A stretch of 64,000 bases of DNA from DASUNP01 sp963728545 (GTDB lineage: Bacteria; Acidobacteriota; Blastocatellia; UBA7656). Below, in pieces: positions 30,646 through 38,819 of this stretch. Location: assembly GCA_963728545.1 (NCBI GenBank), contig CAVSKO010000002.1, forward strand, positions 3,658,001 through 3,722,000, given 5' to 3'. The notes under the pieces are model-generated. The model saw nothing but the letters and a program-made list of their open reading frames with translations. It was not told the DNA's origin and ran no database searches. The position numbers and the translations under genes were made by a program. Each line of letters begins with the position of its first letter. The first letter of the stretch is position 1.

Positions 30646-32553
30646 ATGACCGAAAATGTTCTTGAAATAATCGGGTTCGATTTAGGCCATGGTGAGACTT
30701 CCATTGCCCTAGCCCCCATTGTAACCAACGCGGAGCCAAGGATGTTGGAGGTTGATAGCAAAAGAACACAAATCACTGCCCTTGGTACGCATCGGGATTT
30801 AGGATTTGTTGTTGGTGATAAGGCTCTCAGCCTTCCAGGGGTAAAAGATCAAAGAATCTGTTTTAAACAAAAACCTCCAGGAGACGAAGGGTATGAAGAG
30901 ATACTCCGCAATTTTCTGGCCACTTATAATCGTTTGCTAATATCGCGCGGGCTGATACGAGGTGGAGAGAAGAGCTTTTATTTCGTGGGCTGTCCATCGG
31001 GCTGGAAAGAAGAGGAGGTCAAAGTCTATGAACAATTTCTCAGATCTTCAGGAGTACAACACCTCAAAGTCGTAAGAGAATCGCGCGCGGCCCTCTTACA
31101 AGCTAGGGAAGCAGGCAGTATCACTGACGAGCAGTTAAAAACCTCGGTTATTGTGATTGATGTCGGCTCATTAACGATTGACGTCACTCACGTCTTTGGC
31201 GGGATTCAGGACGAGTTGCTCGACATCGGCATTAACCTGGGGGCATCAATAATAGAGAAGATTATTTTTGATCGTTCCATTGAATGTAACCCTAAGAGAG
31301 ACGATATGACCCGGTTATTGGATGACCCTGAGAACAGTCACATAAGGTCTCAGTGTGAACTCCTTTGCCGGCGAGCTAAAGAGCAGTATTGGCAAGAAGA
31401 AGAGTCGGTTAAAGGCAGTGGTTTAGTGATAGCACAAAGCTTAGGTTTTGAAGACGGTTATATCTTTCAAGCTAGAGTTGACTCACAAGAGATGGAAGAG
31501 ATTATTAATATGCCATTACCTGAGCTAGACGGAAGGAGTTGGATAGACGCTTTTGAGAGTTTGCTTGTTTACACAAAAAGGCAACTCGATGAGAGAGGAA
31601 TAGCTCCTAGCGCTGTGGTGTTAACAGGAGGAGCTTCGCGGATGTCGTTTATTGAACGATTATGTAAAGAACATTATAAAGATGCGGCTTTTATCCGGTA
31701 TTCACCTCCAGAGGAGACCGTCGCATATGGCTTGGCGCGATGGGGGCAAATATATTTGAATACATCTTCTTTTTCCGAAGAGATCGAGAATCTTTGCGAA
31801 CAGCGAGTCTCTGAATCAGTCTTAAGCTATAAGTCTAATCTTATATCGTTGCTTGTTGAAGCGATCACTGAAGGGGTAATTAATTATGCAGCGGTGCCAG
31901 CGATGAAAAAGTGGAGAACAGGAGATATAAAAAGATTAAAAGAGATTGATTCTGAGATTAGCAAAAGAGCCGAAGAATGGATCCTATCCGAAAGCGGCCA
32001 CAAAACTATCACACAAATTCTGTCGAATGCACTGAAGCCAGTATACGCGGAAGTGAATTTCGAAACCATGAAGATTTGTAACAAATATAATATTCCACAC
32101 TCATCTCTCTACCTCGGTGTAACCATTTCGCCGCAGGAAGAGTTATATGGTATTAATGTAAGTAAGCCCTTTGAAGGCGGATTCGGGATTGCCGCGGGAA
32201 TTACTTTTCTGATTATTTTCGTGCTCACTGGATCGCTTAAGGTTGCTGTGGCGACTGGCGGTCCGGCTGGCTGGCTGATTCTAATACTAACGTCTTTGTG
32301 GGCCCTTCTGTTCAGCGTGCCATTCCTGGAGGAAAAAGTTAACGATGCCGATCTGCCGATACTTATACGTGAAACGGTATTGTCGGATGCCAAGATCGAG
32401 AAGCTCATTAAGGATTTGAGACCAAAACTAAATGAGAAATTTGAGGAAGCATTGAGCAGCAATCATTTGGACAAAGTCATTCAGACCATTTCCGATCAAA
32501 TAAGGAATGAACTGAACGAAAAGGCAAACGAGGTGAAATGGATAATCTCTTAG
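30646..32553 (+). CDS. Hsp70-like ASKHA ATPase with C-terminal membrane helices
   Basis: 635 residues. The actin/Hsp70 ATPase motifs are present: phosphate 1 EIIGFDLGHGETSIAL (about 6-21), phosphate 2 VIVIDVGSLTIDVT (near 170) and the adenosine motif VVLTGGASRMSFIERL (near 325). After the ATPase comes a helical region, then two adjacent hydrophobic segments (about 510-560) and a charged tail. Same cassette as the pentapeptide-TIR gene, with a 127-base gap and no attC between. The pairing suggests that the ATPase senses or gates the TIR effector. That role is inference. Confidence 0.75.
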   Translation: MTENVLEIIGFDLGHGETSIALAPIVTNAEPRMLEVDSKRTQITALGTHRDLGFVVGDKALSLPGVKDQRICFKQKPPGDEGYEEILRNFLATYNRLLISRGLIRGGEKSFYFVGCPSGWKEEEVKVYEQFLRSSGVQHLKVVRESRAALLQAREAGSITDEQLKTSVIVIDVGSLTIDVTHVFGGIQDELLDIGINLGASIIEKIIFDRSIECNPKRDDMTRLLDDPENSHIRSQCELLCRRAKEQYWQEEESVKGSGLVIAQSLGFEDGYIFQARVDSQEMEEIINMPLPELDGRSWIDAFESLLVYTKRQLDERGIAPSAVVLTGGASRMSFIERLCKEHYKDAAFIRYSPPEETVAYGLARWGQIYLNTSSFSEEIENLCEQRVSESVLSYKSNLISLLVEAITEGVINYAAVPAMKKWRTGDIKRLKEIDSEISKRAEEWILSESGHKTITQILSNALKPVYAEVNFETMKICNKYNIPHSSLYLGVTISPQEELYGINVSKPFEGGFGIAAGITFLIIFVLTGSLKVAVATGGPAGWLILILTSLWALLFSVPFLEEKVNDADLPILIRETVLSDAKIEKLIKDLRPKLNEKFEEALSSNHLDKVIQTISDQIRNELNEKANEVKWIIS

Positions 32554-32599
32554 CTTGGAGTGTTAACAAATTGCTATTGTCTATTCGCCCTGCAACGGC

Positions 32600-32691
32600 G
32601 TCTAACAAACGCATGCAGCGGAGGCCGCGAATCTCACTTCGTATGATACAATCATCACCGCTCGCGGCCCCGCTGATGCGAATCGTTAGAC
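32600..32691 (+). repeat. attC site 33 (forward)
   Basis: R'' GTCTAAC at 32600-32606, R' GTTAGAC at 32685-32691. The cassette it closes starts TTAGACGCC and ends GGCGTCTAA, 3.45 kb. Confidence 0.9.
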
Positions 32692-32908
32692 AGCTTACAC
32701 TGTTTGAATTGCAAATACCTGGAGTTTAATATAAACAGTTCAATCGGCAGTTCATCGCCCAGAATATGCTTGGTAAGGAGGGACAGATTCTATGCCACTT
32801 GAGTATTGCTCATTTATTAGTTATCCGCATGGTCAAGATAATGTAATGCGACCCTTTGTCGAAGATTTCGAGAAAGGTCTGTCAATTGAGATTAATTCGC
32901 AGAATGAA

Positions 32909-33440
32909 GCTCCGCGCAGCAAGCTGCGCGGTATCGCGCGCGTGCGCGAGTCGTCAGAATAGTTCGAGTTGCTGATTATGCAATTGCTTATACTCTTTTT
33001 CCCTGCCCTGCTGCTTTATGTACTTGCTGATCATCTGCTCGTTGCCGTGCTGTCCAACCGTGCTGATGTAATAGCCGTCCGTCCAGAACTCTCCGCCCCA
33101 CAGTCTCTTCTTTACCTCCGGACACGCTGCAAAGATCTCCCTGGCCGTAATGCTCTTGATGATTTGTACGATCTTCTTCGGGCTGTACATCGGCACCGAC
33201 TGCACCAGGAAATGGACGTGGTCTGTGTCGGTGCCTATCTCCAGAAACGTTATCTCATACCGCTTACTAATCTCAACACAAACCTCTTTGAGCTTCTGAT
33301 CTACTTCGGAGCTAAATATCACTCTGCGATACTTCGCTGGACAAACTATGTGGTACAGCAGTACCGAAACGTTATGGCTCTTATGTATGAAGCGGCTCAC
33401 TCATCCAGTATACTGACGCAGCAAGCTGCGGGGAACTAAC
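32909..33440 (-). mobile_element. IS200/IS605-type insertion sequence
   Basis: About 530 bp with no inverted terminal repeats but subterminal hairpins at both ends: CCGCGCAGC-AA-GCTGCGCGG on the left, CGCAGC-AA-GCTGCG on the right. It carries only a Y1 transposase (no tnpB), as in IS200-type elements. It interrupts the TIR-like gene; excision exactly between GAA and CCCCTAGAG restores the reading frame. Confidence 0.85.
32954..33400 (-). CDS. tnpA: IS200/IS605 family Y1 transposase
   Basis: 148 residues, the usual length for TnpA Y1. HUH motif in TDHVHFLVQ, the downstream SITAREIFAACPEV helix, and the LWGGEFWTDGYYISTVG block that holds the catalytic tyrosine. It performs single-strand peel-and-paste transposition using the end hairpins. 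Confidence 0.93.
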   Translation of the reverse strand: MSRFIHKSHNVSVLLYHIVCPAKYRRVIFSSEVDQKLKEVCVEISKRYEITFLEIGTDTDHVHFLVQSVPMYSPKKIVQIIKSITAREIFAACPEVKKRLWGGEFWTDGYYISTVGQHGNEQMISKYIKQQGREKEYKQLHNQQLELF

Positions 33441-34030
33441 CCCCTAGAGATTAGAAAGAGAGTTTGGATTGATTATAAGTTCTTAGTGGGTGGAAATCGC
33501 TTCAACGAGCAGATAGCATCCGACCTATGCAAGAGTGCGTGTATGATAGTTTTTTATACCCCGCTTTATTTTGATCTTGAGCACCTTTATTGTGCGCGAG
33601 AATATCGAGCAATGGAGATACTTGAGGAAGAGCGCCGTAAAAAGCTGGAAGATAAAATAGAAAGAGATCTCGGTTTAATCATTCCGGTTATCTTGCGTGG
33701 CCCCGACAAGTTCCCATCTGCAATTAAGGCGAAGCGCCAGCATTATCAATTCGATGAAATTGATTTAGCGGATCCCGAGGTTAAGATACGTAGTCGTTAC
33801 GCCTCGCAAATAAGAATGATTGCCAAGTATATAATTAACTGTTATGAAAAACTCGACGAATTGTCTGACCATATGAACGTGGACCTTTGCAGTAGTTGTA
33901 ATGAATTTATATTACCGAGCGATGATGATGTTAAGGATTATGTAGAGGGAATATTAGGTAAGAAGATGCGCCGTATTCCTGTGCCTTTTCCTGGTTCCAA
34001 CGATGTTAGATCAAGCTTTATGGAGGGTAG

Positions 34031-35527
34031 ATGAAACCAATGAATTCTCCAAGTCAAGTTATCACATTTTACTCTTATAAAGGCGGTACTGGAAGGACAA
34101 TGGCATTATCTAATGTTGCCTGTGTTCTCGCTCAACATCAAACTGCTGTAGGTGGAAAGGGAGTTTTGATGATAGATTGGGATCTAGAAGCTCCTGGTTT
34201 ACATCGTTATTTTCGCAATAACTTCAAGGGAGAGTTAAAGTCTCTGAGTAATAATGAGCTTGCAGATGAAAGCCCAGGCCTCATAGACTTATTTTACGAC
34301 TTAGATAAAGTAACAAACTCTTTGATAAAAAGGGATGGAGCACAATCGCTTAAACAGGATAATCGCACAGATCCAATATTCACCTCCGATAGTGAAACAT
34401 TAGCTCGTTCCACACTGGATAAAGTTAAACCAGAGAGTTATGCGATTGAATGTGGCATCGAGTCCTTACATTTAATTAAAGCTGGTAGCTTCGACAGAAA
34501 GGATCCCGAATACTATTCATCTCGTGTCAGTGCTTTTCAATGGGAAAAACTCTATCAGCGATCACCCATGCTGATTCGTATGCTTGCCGACCGGCTGGCA
34601 GAGAGATTCCAGTACATACTCATTGACTCTCGAACAGGTGTTACAGACATAAGCGGTATTTGTACAATGCTTATGCCGGAAAAGCTTGTGGTAGTTTTCA
34701 CTCCGAATCTTCAAAGTATTTTAGGAGGAATCGAGCAAATCGAGCGGGCGGCAGAGTATCGTAGGCAGTCATATGATCTGCGCCCACTTGTTGTGTATCC
34801 TCTTGTCTCTCGTGTAGATGCCTCCCGGTCAGATCTTCGGAAGAGATGGCGTTTTGGAGATAAGTATAGAGGTATTAACGGGTATGAGCCTGAGTTCGAG
34901 AAGCTTTTTCAGAAGATCTATAGGTTAAATAACATTAAGCTCGTAGATTATTTCGAAGAGATACAAATCCAACACTCTCCAGACTATGCCTATGGCGAAG
35001 AGATTGCTGTATTGGTTGAGGAAACAAGCGATAGATTTTCATTAAAGCGTAGCTACTATAACTTTGCCCAATTCCTAGTAACAACACCAAACCCATGGGT
35101 AAACCCGAATCAAGATCAGGAAGATCATTTTAATCAAGAGCATCCCCCGAAGAATCTGTTATCAAATACAGCGCGTAAAACTTTTGAGTTTATAAGAAAC
35201 CACAAAACTTGGATACTAGTTACGGGGCAAATGATGGCACTGGTCCTCTCTATTTATTTTATGTTGCAAATGTCGCGTGCTAGATTAGAGAGTGCATCCG
35301 CCAAAGATCAACTGGCTGAAGCACAAAAGAACATGTCACAGCGCGAGGCAGAATTAGGCCAATTATATGATCAGATTCGCGAAACTACCGATGCGAACGC
35401 TTCGCTAGCCAAGCTTCTCAAGGAGAATCAGATGCTTGAAGAGCGACTAATGACCACTCAAGCTGCTTCCGCGAAACAGGCAAAGCAAATACAGGAATTA
35501 GAAGCAACGATCAGACGTATGAAATAA
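34031..35527 (+). CDS. MinD/ParA-like ATPase with membrane anchor and coiled coil
   Basis: 498 residues. A deviant Walker A YSYKGGTGRTMALSNVA (about 14-30) and LMIDWDLEAPGLH (Walker A') place it in the ParA/MinD class, the KGG(V/T)GRTMAL subtype often found beside TIR-like proteins. A single transmembrane helix (about 396-416) is followed by a long coiled coil (QLAEAQKNMSQREAELGQL and on). It overlaps the TIR-like gene by 4 bases. The two were probably one system: sensor/organiser ATPase plus TIR partner. Cassette ends TTAGACAGC and GCTGTCTAA. Confidence 0.8.
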   Translation: MKPMNSPSQVITFYSYKGGTGRTMALSNVACVLAQHQTAVGGKGVLMIDWDLEAPGLHRYFRNNFKGELKSLSNNELADESPGLIDLFYDLDKVTNSLIKRDGAQSLKQDNRTDPIFTSDSETLARSTLDKVKPESYAIECGIESLHLIKAGSFDRKDPEYYSSRVSAFQWEKLYQRSPMLIRMLADRLAERFQYILIDSRTGVTDISGICTMLMPEKLVVVFTPNLQSILGGIEQIERAAEYRRQSYDLRPLVVYPLVSRVDASRSDLRKRWRFGDKYRGINGYEPEFEKLFQKIYRLNNIKLVDYFEEIQIQHSPDYAYGEEIAVLVEETSDRFSLKRSYYNFAQFLVTTPNPWVNPNQDQEDHFNQEHPPKNLLSNTARKTFEFIRNHKTWILVTGQMMALVLSIYFMLQMSRARLESASAKDQLAEAQKNMSQREAELGQLYDQIRETTDANASLAKLLKENQMLEERLMTTQAASAKQAKQIQELEATIRRMK

Positions 35528-35574
35528 AGTAGAAAATCTGCTGCTGACCAACTTCATATGACTTGTCAACCGCT

Positions 35575-35667
35575 GTCTAACAAACGCATGCAGCGGGGCC
35601 GCGAAGCGAGTCTCACATGGTTGCTTTCAGTGCTACGTCGCGGCCCCGCTGATGCGAATCGTTAGAC
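35575..35667 (+). repeat. attC site 34 (forward)
   Basis: R'' GTCTAAC at 35575-35581, R' GTTAGAC at 35661-35667. The left arm lacks the usual A (CAGCGGGGCCGCG), a minor deviation. Confidence 0.9.
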
Positions 35668-35718
35668 GGCTTCAAACGTTTGTGACTTGCGCATTCTTCT
35701 TAAGGCACATATGAGTGA

Positions 35719-35724
35719 TATAAT
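35719..35724 (+). promoter_or_regulatory. candidate -10 box
   Basis: TATAAT within TGATATAATGCC, the same string as before vapB at 3793, 28 bases before the ATG at 35752. Confidence 0.5.
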
Positions 35725-35751
35725 GCCTCTTGAAGGAGAGGTAGACGATAT

Positions 35752-35976
35752 ATGGTAACTATCACATTCCCAGACCGCGAAACCGAAAAGCGGGCACTCG
35801 CTTTTCTCATTGGTCGCTTTTCAGGAAGGGTCCTCAAGTCAGGTGAGCATTTGGTCCCAGAGTCTGCTTTGGAAGCTCTTGCAGATCAGAACATTCCATT
35901 TACAGTAAAGGGAAAGACGACTTATGAGCAGCAGATGGCGGCGATACGAGGTTCTGCTTCCCCTACAATTCAATGA
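35752..35976 (+). CDS. small protein, first gene of a two-gene module
   Basis: 74 residues, unrecognised. ITFPDRETEKRALAFLIGR (about 4-22) is followed by RVLKSGEHLVPESALEAL and IPFTVKGKTTYEQQM. AAGGAGAGG precedes the ATG. Overlaps the next gene by 53 bases in another frame. Not obviously related in sequence to the small basic proteins at 7969 and 44410, but it holds the same place before a related-looking second gene. Confidence 0.6.
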   Translation: MVTITFPDRETEKRALAFLIGRFSGRVLKSGEHLVPESALEALADQNIPFTVKGKTTYEQQMAAIRGSASPTIQ

Positions 35977-36244
35977 TGGGCGAGAGGTGCCGGGTGAATG
36001 GCTGGCTGAGGCAGTACTAGAAATTGTTGATCAATTTGGTGCGGCAAGCTACGAGACACAAAAAGTAGAAGGCCACTGGCGTCACGCAGGAGTGCTTTAC
36101 CGAGATAATCTGGCGCGGCTCATTGTTGACGCTCCAGATTCTGCCAAGAACCGTAGGTGGATGAAGGAGTTCAAGAATCGGTGGAGGGAAAAGCTCGAAC
36201 AGGTAGAACTATGGGTGGTGAGCTATCGGATAGAAGTCGAGTAA
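35924..36244 (+). CDS. conserved small protein, second gene of a two-gene module
   Basis: 106 residues. RRYEVLLPLQFNDG near the start, FGAASYETQKVEGHWRHAGV in the middle, LIVDAPDSAKNRRW, then a charged helix and VELWVVSYRIEV at the end. The strand order, central G(A/G)...G.(W/Y)R..GV..D and the D(A/T)P motif resemble the proteins at 44522-44854 and 8090-8437, so it may be a distant member of the same family. Function unknown. Cassette ends TTAGACGGC and GCCGTCTAA. Confidence 0.55.
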   Translation: MSSRWRRYEVLLPLQFNDGREVPGEWLAEAVLEIVDQFGAASYETQKVEGHWRHAGVLYRDNLARLIVDAPDSAKNRRWMKEFKNRWREKLEQVELWVVSYRIEVE

Positions 36245-36291
36245 ACAGTAAAGATAAAAGCCCGCAACGAATGCTACTGTCGCCAAGCGCC

Positions 36292-36383
36292 GTCTAACAA
36301 GCGCATGCAACGGAGGCCGCGAAGCGAGCCTCGCACCAATCTATCAGTGCGGCTCGCGGCCCCGCTGATGCACATCGTTAGAC
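36292..36383 (+). repeat. attC site 35 (forward)
   Basis: R'' GTCTAAC at 36292-36298, R' GTTAGAC at 36377-36383. Confidence 0.9.
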
Positions 36384-36428
36384 CGATCTATAGAGCGTGT
36401 GATAGGTTGAGAAGAGAAAGGAGAGGTT

Positions 36429-37106
36429 ATGACAATCAAGTATCTTACGCTCCGCCTCATGTCTGTTGCTCTTGCGTTCACTTGGCCTGCAATAGTCTTG
36501 GCGCAACAGTCGAAAGTGATTGAGCTTGTAGCAGCAAATGGCGGCTCGAAAATAGCCTCAATACATCTGAACGATCAGAGCCTTCTGTTTGAATTCGGCA
36601 ACGATCCCGAGTCTTTTCTCTTCACTGGTGAAGCCATCTTTACGATGAATCATAAAGACAAGACTTACAAAGTTCTAAGCTATGACGAGTTACAAGCTAT
36701 GGCTAACCGCAAGGCCGACGAAATCACTAGATCTCAAGATGGTGCGGGCAATAAGCCAGGTGTTGAGCTTAGACTTACCGGAGAGGCTGACACGATAGCT
36801 GGGTTAAGAGCCCGCAAGCTCATAAAGATGAGCAGTGGTAAGCCGGAAGCTGAGATATGGGTGTCTAGCGATTTGGTGCCGATGAAATTGCGAGCAGCTG
36901 GTGAAAGGATAATGTCTGTTCTTGGAAGTGACTACTGGAGGAGAGTAGGTGGGAACCCCGGGATGCTAGAAATAATTATGCTTTATGGCATCCCTATAAA
37001 AATAGTTAATGAAGGCCACAATGTTTACCAAGCACGAGTTGTAGAAGGTTCGACTTCTAGCGCGTTATTCCAAGTGCCATCAGGTTACAGGAAAGTGGGG
37101 AACTGA
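36429..37106 (+). CDS. secreted DUF4412-like protein
   Basis: 225 residues. Signal peptide with a hydrophobic core (LMSVALAFTWPAIVLAQ, cleavage likely after LAQ near residue 26). The mature part has GEADTIAGLRARKLIKMSSG, AEIWVSSDLVPM and FQVPSGYRKV, which match the DUF4412 pattern of periplasmic or outer-membrane-associated proteins related in fold to lipid-binding lipoprotein carriers. GAGAGG precedes the ATG. Its cassette attC is split by a large transposon. Confidence 0.7.
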   Translation: MTIKYLTLRLMSVALAFTWPAIVLAQQSKVIELVAANGGSKIASIHLNDQSLLFEFGNDPESFLFTGEAIFTMNHKDKTYKVLSYDELQAMANRKADEITRSQDGAGNKPGVELRLTGEADTIAGLRARKLIKMSSGKPEAEIWVSSDLVPMKLRAAGERIMSVLGSDYWRRVGGNPGMLEIIMLYGIPIKIVNEGHNVYQARVVEGSTSSALFQVPSGYRKVGN

Positions 37107-37188
37107 GTTGAGCCGAATCGGTCTAACTACTGCATGCAGCGGAGGCCGCGGGTCGCGTCTGAAAATGTGTTACACGGTTTGGGGTGGG

Positions 37189-38211
37189 TTATTCGTCTGT
37201 TATCTTGGCGATGATTTCATTCCTCCACTTCTCTTGAGCTTCTTTGCTTTCCGGTGTATGGGGAAACGTAGTGTCGATAATCTTCTCTAAGATCATTTCG
37301 CGCTCAACTCTATCATCGATTTCAGCAAGGGCAACCATAAGGGTTCCAAAGTCGTTTGCCTCTACTGGTTCATCCATCCAATGCGACACCTTAGCTTGGA
37401 TGTCAAACTCTTTTACGATGTAATGCTGATAAGGGAAAGACGGTTGCTCTGGTTCCGTTTCTGTTTCTTCGATTTCTTGAGGTGCTTCTACCTCTCTAAG
37501 TGGGAAAGCAATCACGTTTGATCTGTTGAATGTCACCATAGACTTTCTTGATGACTTCTCTCGTATCTCTTTTGCAGTCTCAGGCCAGTTAGGGAAAAAG
37601 GGCGCGTAAGGGCTGAGTATGACGGGCCGTATTACTTCGGAAGCCAGTTCGATTTTTCCGACCTCCGCAAGCTCTGTCGCGTAGCTGTTATACACATCAA
37701 ATGGTAAAGGCATGTTGCCGAGCTTAGAGAGAAGCGGAAAGACTTGTTCAAGATGAGCCATTGCTTTGTCATGCTCGCCTTGTGAGCTTAGAATCGAGGC
37801 TCTGCCGATGGCCGATTCAATCACGATAGAAAGATGCTCACTTTTAGCAAGATCAAATCTCAGCTTCAAAGATTCGTCAAGATCGTGGTCAACTTCTTTC
37901 ATGCCGCTAAGTGTGAGCGTGGCTTTGTCGGCATAAATGCCCTTCATTTCTTGGCGCACCCGTTCTAGTTTTTCAATCGCCATCTGTTTATGTCCGGTCT
38001 TATGTAGGTACACCGCTTGATAATAGTCGCCTATAAGGTCAAACGGGGAAGCGAACAGGGACAAAGCCTTGCCGAACTCATATTGCCCTTTCCTATCTTT
38101 AAGGCAATAGCAACGCTCCGCTTTTTGTAGGAGTTGATACAATCTTTCCTGCTCCAAATTTCTAACGGAGGATAAGAGCATGAGAAAACGGTTGATTGTG
38201 GCTTTGCTCAT
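37189..38211 (-). CDS. TPR-like helical protein, transposon passenger
   Basis: 340 residues. The N-terminal 200 residues are helical with tetratricopeptide-like units (GDYYQAVYLHKTGHKQMAIEKL, ASILSSQGEHDKAMAHLEQV, LAEVGKIELASEVI). A Glu/Pro-rich linker follows (EIEETETEPEQPSF), then a helical C-terminus. AAAGGA precedes the ATG at 38211. Its first 32 bases overlap the start of the divergent gene at 38180. Function unknown; probably protein-protein interaction. Confidence 0.6.
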   Translation of the reverse strand: MSKATINRFLMLLSSVRNLEQERLYQLLQKAERCYCLKDRKGQYEFGKALSLFASPFDLIGDYYQAVYLHKTGHKQMAIEKLERVRQEMKGIYADKATLTLSGMKEVDHDLDESLKLRFDLAKSEHLSIVIESAIGRASILSSQGEHDKAMAHLEQVFPLLSKLGNMPLPFDVYNSYATELAEVGKIELASEVIRPVILSPYAPFFPNWPETAKEIREKSSRKSMVTFNRSNVIAFPLREVEAPQEIEETETEPEQPSFPYQHYIVKEFDIQAKVSHWMDEPVEANDFGTLMVALAEIDDRVEREMILEKIIDTTFPHTPESKEAQEKWRNEIIAKITDE

Positions 38212-38410
38212 GGTGTTCCTTTCGGTCGCTCCCGCGTTTGCGGGGCATTCTGTAGCTGGCTATGGTTGGTGCGAGTGTGATAGTCCGGCAAATCACCCGC
38301 TCAATGTGAGTATCCAGAACGACAAAGAAGATACTCAACAGGACGCAATATCAGATTTAGGACTGCTCTTTTTGGTTCTAACCGTGCTAACGCTTAGATA
38401 TAAGGGTTAA
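38180..38410 (+). CDS. small exported protein, transposon passenger
   Basis: 76 residues. MRKRLIVALLMVFLSVAPAFA is a textbook signal peptide. The mature part has GWCECDSPANHP, and a hydrophobic C-terminal stretch (LGLLFLVLTVLTLRY) that could anchor it. GGAGGATAAGAGC precedes the ATG. It reads divergently from, and overlaps the 5' end of, the TPR-like gene. No family recognised. Confidence 0.6.
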   Translation: MRKRLIVALLMVFLSVAPAFAGHSVAGYGWCECDSPANHPLNVSIQNDKEDTQQDAISDLGLLFLVLTVLTLRYKG

Positions 38411-38512
38411 GCGTCAAGGGTACAACTAAACTTCCCTACGTTGCTCTAAACGGCAACTAAATATCCGTCTGCCGCATTGTAGCTGAAAATACTTTGGATG
38501 CAAACGAAAAAG

Positions 38513-38551
38513 AGCGGGCTAATTATCCTTTGGTGAATAATCGGCCCGCTC
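38513..38551. terminator. bidirectional-looking hairpin
   Basis: AGCGGGC near 38513 pairs with GCCCGCT near 38551, with further A/T pairing (TAATTAT, ATAAT) inside. It lies between convergent genes ending at 38410 (+) and 38593 (-), so it could terminate both. Confidence 0.5.
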
Positions 38552-38592
38552 GCACAGTAAGAACTACTATTTTAGATGGTCAAGATATACAC

Positions 38593-38811
38593 CTAAACTA
38601 AGCGCATTTCAACTCGCTTGCATAGTTCAACTTTGATTTGCTGTTTTATCATGCTGGTACTGTCCAGACATGAGAGGCAAACTTTCTTTATCCCATGCTC
38701 ACTCTGAAAAATGATCTGTGATGCGCTCACCTCAAAAACATCATAGTTGTAGGTTGGCTCTAACTCGCTCGCTATTTCAAACGCTATATCTGTCAGTTGA
38801 TCTATGTTCAT
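38593..38811 (-). CDS. small acidic protein downstream of transposase
   Basis: 72 residues from the ATG at 38811 (AGGAG upstream). It starts 8 bases after the transposase stop on the same strand, so it is probably co-transcribed. MNIDQLTDIAFEIASELEP is followed by a strand-rich part with KKVCLSCLD. No family recognised; an accessory protein of the element is possible. Confidence 0.5.
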   Translation of the reverse strand: MNIDQLTDIAFEIASELEPTYNYDVFEVSASQIIFQSEHGIKKVCLSCLDSTSMIKQQIKVELCKRVEMRLV

Positions 38812-38819
38812 GGTTTCTC

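Larger units (their letters stand above)
32792..34034 (+). pseudogene. TIR-like gene split by IS200/IS605 element
   Basis: ATG at 32792 with AAGGAGGG upstream. The first 39 codons (MPLEYCSFISYPHGQDNVM and on, to INSQNE) are followed by the IS at about 32909-33440. The same frame resumes with PLEIRKRVWIDYKFLVGGNRF and runs to 34034. Joined, the protein is about 237 residues with a TIR-like N-terminal half (FISYPHG, RVWIDYKF, ACMIVFYTPLYFD, HLYCAREYRAM). Its stop overlaps the start of the MinD-like gene (ATGA), so the two formed a coupled operon before the insertion. Confidence 0.8.

Noticed and set aside
32969..33439. 156-codon open frame opposite the IS200/IS605 transposase
   Set aside because: It is the antisense shadow of a clear HUH transposase.
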